This document shows positions 60,274 through 64,000 of a DNA stretch of 64,000 nucleotides, piece after piece. This DNA comes from Hyphomicrobiales bacterium. Lineage in GTDB: Bacteria > Pseudomonadota > Alphaproteobacteria > Rhizobiales > Rhizobiaceae. The notes beneath the pieces are model-generated. The model did not search any database and was not told where the DNA came from. It worked only from the letters and a program-made list of their open reading frames with translations. The DNA lies in assembly GCA_026400435.1 (NCBI GenBank), contig JAPLOZ010000085.1, forward strand, positions 1 to 64,000, written 5' to 3'. How positions within the stretch are numbered: the stretch's first letter is position 1; the number at the start of each line of letters is the position of its first letter. The position numbers and the translations under genes were made by a program.

Positions 60274-60366
60274 CTAGCAAACCAAGACCGCCGACTGGTT
60301 CAAGGCAGTCGCGGCCGACAGGGTCGCGCGCTTCTGGACAGTCGGCTTCTCATAAGTCTTCTTCAT
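60274..60366 (-). CDS. 30-residue peptide with lasso-peptide-like leader (orphan RiPP precursor candidate)
   Basis: This short gene encodes 30 residues. It opens MKKTYEKPTVQKRATLSAAT and the remaining ten residues include N23, Q24, S25 and a C-terminal Cys30. The SD is excellent: GGGAG, 7 nt, ATG. The leader matches the lasso-precursor pattern YxxPxLxxxGxLxxxT position by position: Tyr5, Pro8, Val10 (for Leu), Ala14 (for Gly), Leu16, Thr20. Thr20 would be the conserved residue two before the cleavage site. The resulting core is only about nine residues, has no Asp or Glu to close a lasso ring, and ends in Cys. No RRE, protease or cyclase gene lies nearby. It is probably a real gene; its product is unknown. 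Confidence 0.7.
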   Translation of the reverse strand: MKKTYEKPTVQKRATLSAATALNQSAVLVC

Positions 60367-60563
60367 GGTCCCGCTCCCTATTCACCGTATTTGTGTCCGA
60401 CTCCCCGCCGGTTGGCAACCCCGCCGTGTGCCGACGGACTTTTTCGCGCGCGATTTCAGGCGGTTGTTCGTTTTGGTACACACAGGCAGCCCTTGGCCTT
60501 CCATTCTGCCGCACGGCGTTTCATGACAGATCATCCGTTCAGGATCACGATCCGGGAAACGCC

Positions 60564-61304
60564 ATGAAAATATTGGGCAAACGCGATATGGACCTGGCCG
60601 ACGCCCGCGAGAAGGCGTCATCTCCCGGACCGCTGCTGCCGCGCGACGCCGCAACCCTGATCCTGCTTGACCGCTCGCAAGGCGCGGTGCGCGTGCTGAT
60701 GGGAAGGCGTCACATGGGGCATGCATTCATGCCGGGAAAGTTCGTTTTTCCGGGCGGACGCACCGATCCTTCCGACGGCCGCGTGGCGGTCGCCTCGCTG
60801 CTCCACCCGAACGAGGAACAACAGCTGGTCGCGGGACCCGGTCGCGTCAGCCCCGCGCGCGCCCGTGCGATCGCGCTGTCAGGCATCCGCGAGACTTACG
60901 AGGAAGCGGGCCTTCTCATTGGCGAGCCCGGCACGTTTGTCGCCGCAAACCCGCAATGGCAAGGTTTCGCCGACCATAGCGTACGCCCTGCCCTGCACGG
61001 ATTGCGGCTCATCGCGCGCGCCATCACGCCGCCTGGGCGGATACGCCGCTTCGACACGCGGTTCCTCAGCGCCTGGCGCAGCGATGTCGCGCTCGAATTG
61101 CGCGAAGGTGGACCCACCCAGGAACTTGAGGAACTCGTCTGGCTGCCGATCGACGAAGCGAGACGCGCTGACATACCAAACATCACGAGGTTCGTGCTCG
61201 AAGACCTCGAACAACGCCTTGCGCAAGACCCGAAGCTTGCCGCGAGTGCACCGACGCCATTCTACCGTATGACGCGAAACAAGTTCGTTCGCGAGCTTCT
61301 GTAG
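60564..61304 (+). CDS. NUDIX hydrolase
   Basis: The product has 246 residues. The NUDIX box is recognisable in ALSGIRETYEEAGLL, with the fold's PGKFVFPGGRTDPSDGR upstream. The spacing between the two is enlarged, as in the NUDT19-type (CoA-diphosphatase-like) subfamily. The substrate is probably a nucleoside diphosphate derivative or acyl-CoA. The ATG at 60564 follows CGGGAAACGCC; a longer frame to 60393 would cover the upstream region of the microgene and is rejected. It converges on the exported protein gene with a 15-bp gap. Confidence 0.9.
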   Translation: MKILGKRDMDLADAREKASSPGPLLPRDAATLILLDRSQGAVRVLMGRRHMGHAFMPGKFVFPGGRTDPSDGRVAVASLLHPNEEQQLVAGPGRVSPARARAIALSGIRETYEEAGLLIGEPGTFVAANPQWQGFADHSVRPALHGLRLIARAITPPGRIRRFDTRFLSAWRSDVALELREGGPTQELEELVWLPIDEARRADIPNITRFVLEDLEQRLAQDPKLAASAPTPFYRMTRNKFVRELL

Positions 61305-61319
61305 AAGCAGCGCCGCCGG

Positions 61320-61997
61320 CTACTGCGATTCGGCGGTCAGTTCGCGAACCTCGTACCGCGAAAGGTTGAGCTGGGACTTTGCAGTACCGGTCTGCGCCGC
61401 CGCAATTTCGAAGCCAACCAGGGACCCTCCCTCGGGAGCCATCGCCTCGAATTCGATGACGGGCCGATCGTTGACTTTGAAAGTCACGAGGTTGCCCTTC
61501 ATCACGGCCGAAAGCTCGAACTTGTCGCCGGCTGCGAACTTGCGGTTGCCGGGCAGAGCCGTCCAGTTCACCGGCGTCAGCCATTTGTTATTCTGCAGGC
61601 GCTGCACACTGTAGATGCCGACCAGGGGCGCCACTTCGAATGCATAGTAGTTCTCGAGGTCGACACCCCACACGATCAGCCCGACGTAGGGCTGCGTTTC
61701 GCAGCGATCCGCGTCGGTGCAGCGGTAGGATACGGTATAAGCCGCGCAGACGACCGCGTTGTCGAAGAAGCCCCACTGGCTGATCGCACGCTTGACCGTG
61801 CCGGGCGGGTAGTCGGTCGACAGCCCGTCGCCGTCGATGCGCTCCAGCTTTGGGTCCACCGCCACGCCCCATGCGCGGTTCAGCTTGTTGAAGTTGTCTT
61901 CCATGAGCACCTTTCCGCCCTCACAGGCGAAAGCCGTCACCGGCGATACAAAAACCCCGGCCAGCAGTGCTGCGGCAATCAAGAGTGATTTGAACAT
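61320..61997 (-). CDS. Exported protein, possible concanavalin-like (DUF1080-type) fold
   Basis: The product has 225 residues. A signal peptide of about 24 residues (MFKSLLIAAALLAGVFVSPV, then TAFAC) is followed by CEGGKVLMEDNFNKLNRAWG. The pattern KFAAGDKFELSAVMKGNLVT and VTFKVNDRPVIEFEA resembles carbohydrate-binding or laminin-G-like jelly-roll proteins. Four or more Cys (CEGG, VVCAAYTVSYRCTDADRCET) suggest disulfides in the periplasm or outside the cell. GAGAGG lies 6 nt before the ATG. The exact family is uncertain. The 261-bp gap to the divergent gene at 62259 contains no other gene. Confidence 0.75.
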   Translation of the reverse strand: MFKSLLIAAALLAGVFVSPVTAFACEGGKVLMEDNFNKLNRAWGVAVDPKLERIDGDGLSTDYPPGTVKRAISQWGFFDNAVVCAAYTVSYRCTDADRCETQPYVGLIVWGVDLENYYAFEVAPLVGIYSVQRLQNNKWLTPVNWTALPGNRKFAAGDKFELSAVMKGNLVTFKVNDRPVIEFEAMAPEGGSLVGFEIAAAQTGTAKSQLNLSRYEVRELTAESQ

Positions 61998-62258
61998 ACA
62001 GGTCCTCTCAACCGTATAACGCCATCCGACCGGCGCTTTGCGCCAGCATAGCAGGTTGATGCTGGACGCATAGTCCACGATCCGGCAAACGGTGCGCAGC
62101 CTTCGCGTATACTGCCGGTATGTCCGACTTTGGTCCGTTGACCGCTAGCAATGGTCCGGACTCGCTCCGATTTGGTCTTGGGCCGATGGAAATCGCTTCC
62201 TGAGGAGAGGAACCTACCCTTCATCAGCCGGGCAATCCGGCCGAACAAGGAGGCGATG

Positions 62259-62807
62259 ATGACGAAATTGACAATTCTGGCCACCACAACGTTGGCGCTC
62301 TCGGTAGCGGCGCTGCCCATTGCAGCCAAGTTCGATCGGGCCGGTTTCCACCTCAAGACGATCTCTGCTTTCGCCAAGGACGGCCATTCCGGCGGAGAGA
62401 GCGGCGGCAGCAGTGGAAGGGGCGGCGGCGAGAGCAGCGATAGTGGAAGGGGCGGCGGCGAGAGCAGCGATAGCGGAAGGGGCGGCGGGGATGACGACGG
62501 CGCCGAAGACAGCGGTCATGACAGCGGCGATGACGACCATGATGGTGGCGACGATGGAAACAACGGCGGAGATGACGACGCCCAGGATGACGACAATGGC
62601 GGACGCAACGGCGCCGAGCATATCGATCCGGCAACTGGCGCCAAGGTCGAGGTTTCGAACAACTCCATCGAGGTCCGCCATGCCAATGGGGTCAAGGAGG
62701 AACTGGAAAACGGTCGCTACGAGATGAAGGACGCCAACGGGCGCACCATCGTCGAACGCACGGCGACTGCGGAAGACATCGCCAGGATGAACGACCTGGC
62801 GAATTGA
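62259..62807 (+). CDS. Exported Gly/Ser/Asp-rich repeat protein
   Basis: The product has 182 residues. A signal peptide (MTKLTILATTTLALSVAALP onwards) is followed by a low-complexity region at about residues 42-125: SGRGGGESSD twice, then Asp/Gly-rich stretches such as DDDHDGGDDGNNGGDDD. A short C-terminal domain of about 55 residues (EVSNNSIEVRHANGVKEELE) resembles proteins in which a loop is stabilised by a repeated polar strand. The Asp-rich part could bind calcium, which is a guess. GGAGG lies 5 nt before the ATG at 62259; an ATG one codon earlier is less well spaced. A strong terminator follows. Confidence 0.75.
   Translation: MTKLTILATTTLALSVAALPIAAKFDRAGFHLKTISAFAKDGHSGGESGGSSGRGGGESSDSGRGGGESSDSGRGGGDDDGAEDSGHDSGDDDHDGGDDGNNGGDDDAQDDDNGGRNGAEHIDPATGAKVEVSNNSIEVRHANGVKEELENGRYEMKDANGRTIVERTATAEDIARMNDLAN
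62412..62491 (+). repeat. 30-bp in-frame tandem repeat, 2.7 copies
   Basis: The unit AGTGGAAGGGGCGGCGGCGA plus GAGCAGCGAT occurs perfectly at 62412-62441 and 62442-62471, followed by 20 bases of a third copy with changes (AGCGGAAGG...). It is in frame in the exported protein gene and encodes SGRGGGESSD per unit. Perfect DNA identity between the first two copies suggests recent slippage. Confidence 0.9.
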
Positions 62808-62824
62808 GCTCAGGCAGCGCGGCG

Positions 62825-62861
62825 GGGGAGGAGTGGCATGCCGCTCCTCCCCTTTCGTTTT
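62825..62861 (+). terminator. Intrinsic terminator
   Basis: GGGGAGGAG (62825-62833) pairs with CTCCTCCCC (62844-62852). The inner GGC/GCC pairs continue the stem, and TTTCGTTTTC follows. It is the best rho-independent terminator in the window. It ends the exported repeat-protein gene and lies exactly between that gene and the converging response-regulator gene. Confidence 0.75.
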
Positions 62862-63511
62862 CAGCGCCTCGCGCTGTCGACGCTGTGCAGCAGCATCGCC
62901 GCTTCGGTCCGGTTGCGGACTTTCAGCTTGGACAGCACGCTTGTCATGTGATGCTTCACGGTCTTCTCCTGGAGCTGCAACGCCCGTGCGACCTCCTTGT
63001 TGGACCGGCCGCTCGACACAAGCTCGAGAATCTCCCGCTCGCGCGCCGTCAGGGCGGAGATCGGGTTAGACGGACCCGGCGCCTCGAAGGCGTTCTTCAG
63101 GCTTGCCAGCATGCGAGCCGCCAGAACGGGCGGCACATAGGTATCGCCACCCCGAACGTCGCGCAGTATAGCCGCCAGCGCTTTTGAACCGACGCCCTTG
63201 AGCACATAACCGTCCGCGCCGGCGCTGAGTGCGGCGGTGATATCTTCCTGCGCCTCCGATACGGTCAGCACGACAATCTTGAGCGCAGGGAAATCTTGCT
63301 TGATACCGGCAAGAACGCTGAGGCCGCCGCCGGGCATGCTGAGGTCCATCAGCAGAATCTCGGGCCCGACCTCGCCAGCGAGGCGAACCGCGTCTTCGGC
63401 GGTGGCGCCCTCCCCGCAGACGATAAATTCGCCGGTGTCGGCCAGGCTGCGCGCAACGCCTTCTCGCAGAAGGGGGTGGTCGTCGACGATGGCGATGCGG
63501 ATAGCGTTCAT
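62861..63511 (-). CDS. LuxR/NarL-type response regulator
   Basis: The product has 216 residues. The receiver domain has the acidic pair Asp10-Asp11, phospho-acceptor Asp56 (LLMDLSMPGG), Thr83 and Lys105 (GYVLKG). The C-terminal LuxR helix-turn-helix (about 147-210) contains LTAREREILELVSSGRSNKE and EKTVKHHMTSVLSKLKVRNR. The gene is coupled to the upstream histidine kinase gene by a 4-bp overlap. Its regulated genes are unknown; the neighbouring exported protein genes are candidates only by position. Confidence 0.93.
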   Translation of the reverse strand: MNAIRIAIVDDHPLLREGVARSLADTGEFIVCGEGATAEDAVRLAGEVGPEILLMDLSMPGGGLSVLAGIKQDFPALKIVVLTVSEAQEDITAALSAGADGYVLKGVGSKALAAILRDVRGGDTYVPPVLAARMLASLKNAFEAPGPSNPISALTAREREILELVSSGRSNKEVARALQLQEKTVKHHMTSVLSKLKVRNRTEAAMLLHSVDSARR

Positions 63512-64000
63512 GCCTGGCTGTCCTGTTCCTCGACTTGGAGCAAGATGGCAATCCGGGTGCCCTGCTTCGACGAGGCAACCTCGAAACTGCCACCTATGCT
63601 TTCAATACGGTCACGTAATCCGGCAATGCCAAGCCTTTCGTCAGAAAGGTTAGCCGGATCAAAACCCGACCCCGCGTCGGCGACCTCTATCCGCAGGACG
63701 CCTTGTACAAGCTGGCAGTCCACCGACTGGCCTTTGCCGCCAGCATGCTTGAACGCGTTGTTCAGGCCTTCCTGCAGGAAGCGGTAGATCGCGATCTTCT
63801 CGGGTTGCGACAGACGGGCGGCAAGCCGTCTACCGGGTCTGGCCACCTGGGTTCGCGTACGCTGCTCGTGGGCTGCGATTGCTGTTTCGATGATGTCGGC
63901 CAATTCGCTGCCTTCGATGTGGGGCAACACCAACCCGGCGCAGATCGCCCTGATCTCAGCCATCGCCTCATCGAGATTGTCGCGTATTTCGCCGATCTCG
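63508..64000 (-). CDS. NarL-type sensor histidine kinase, C-terminal part (5' end outside window)
   Basis: 164 complete codons are visible before the right edge; the frame is open at position 64000. The HATPase domain is complete: N-box QEGLNNAFKHAGG, G1 box DAGSGFDPANL and G2 box LGIAGLRDRIESIGGSFEV. The helical stretch before it (EIRDNLDEAMAEIRAICAGL) is the end of the dimerisation domain of HisKA_3 kinases; the phosphorylated His lies outside the window. It overlaps the response regulator gene by 4 bp, making a cognate pair. The sensed signal is not visible here. Confidence 0.9.
   Translation of the reverse strand, partial: EIGEIRDNLDEAMAEIRAICAGLVLPHIEGSELADIIETAIAAHEQRTRTQVARPGRRLAARLSQPEKIAIYRFLQEGLNNAFKHAGGKGQSVDCQLVQGVLRIEVADAGSGFDPANLSDERLGIAGLRDRIESIGGSFEVASSKQGTRIAILLQVEEQDSQA

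Noticed and set aside
60228-60563. Expected rpmG (ribosomal protein L33) after DUF983
   Set aside because: No frame on either strand gives the L33 sequence. The gap holds only the microgene.
62412-62491. Tandem repeats considered as a CRISPR-like array
   Set aside because: The repeats are directly adjacent with no spacers, are in frame, and lie inside a secreted protein gene.

Overview
The window is high-GC chromosomal DNA of an alphaproteobacterium of the order Hyphomicrobiales (Rhizobiales), most like Mesorhizobium and its relatives (Phyllobacteriaceae). This rests on gene order and family membership: the rpsB-tsf-pyrH-frr-uppS-cdsA-rseP-bamA-lpxD-fabZ-lpxA-lpxI-lpxB-gltA run, LpxI instead of LpxH, EipB, DUF1489, a GTG-started D-Ala-D-Ala carboxypeptidase with a SPOR domain, a phasin, and the pyrB-pyrC'-plsY-dprA-topA-rnr run. 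No rRNA, tRNA, CRISPR array or transposase gene was seen. Starts were chosen by Shine-Dalgarno (SD) spacing and family length; several genes use TTG or GTG.

Layout. 1-15.5 kb: envelope and translation core, almost all on the minus strand. It holds ribosomal protein S2, EF-Ts, UMP kinase, ribosome recycling factor, undecaprenyl diphosphate synthase, CDP-DAG synthase, the RseP protease, BamA and the lipid A genes, running towards a citrate synthase gene cut by the left edge. A LysE-family exporter sits between tsf and pyrH. A 269-bp element with inverted-repeat ends lies between frr and uppS. 15.5-22.6 kb: a class III nucleotide cyclase, DUF4031 and EipB, then RidA, a glycerophosphodiesterase, a FemAB-like acyltransferase, an SMR transporter, a HIT protein and an AzlCD transporter. 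22.8-36.9 kb: clpA and clpS separated by a second inverted-repeat element, a phasin, a PBP5-type carboxypeptidase, a VWA/J-domain pair, an exported zinc deacylase, DUF1489, a SulP-STAS-cNMP transporter fusion, L-serine dehydratase, DUF599 and YdcF.

37-42 kb is a surface-polysaccharide cluster on the minus strand: GT4 glycosyltransferase, methyltransferase, two-part glycosyltransferase and UDP-glucuronate decarboxylase. It contains locally AT-rich DNA and looks acquired. 42-53 kb: gatC-GNAT-gatA, a DUF1223 protein, a metallo-beta-lactamase-fold hydrolase, ruvX, an AidB-like acyl-CoA dehydrogenase, then pyrB with a dihydroorotase-like partner that has lost most metal ligands, plsY and dprA. 53-60 kb: topA, rnr, DUF983 and a flavin monooxygenase. 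60-64 kb: a 30-codon gene whose product matches the lasso-peptide leader pattern, a NUDIX hydrolase, two exported proteins (one with a 30-bp tandem repeat) and a LuxR-type response regulator with its histidine kinase, cut by the right edge.

The most unusual items are the orphan lasso-leader-like microgene (60274-60366), the inverted-repeat element that supplies the clpA ribosome binding site, the non-catalytic dihydroorotase homologue, and the 129-bp antisense overlap of two coding 3' ends at 36 kb.
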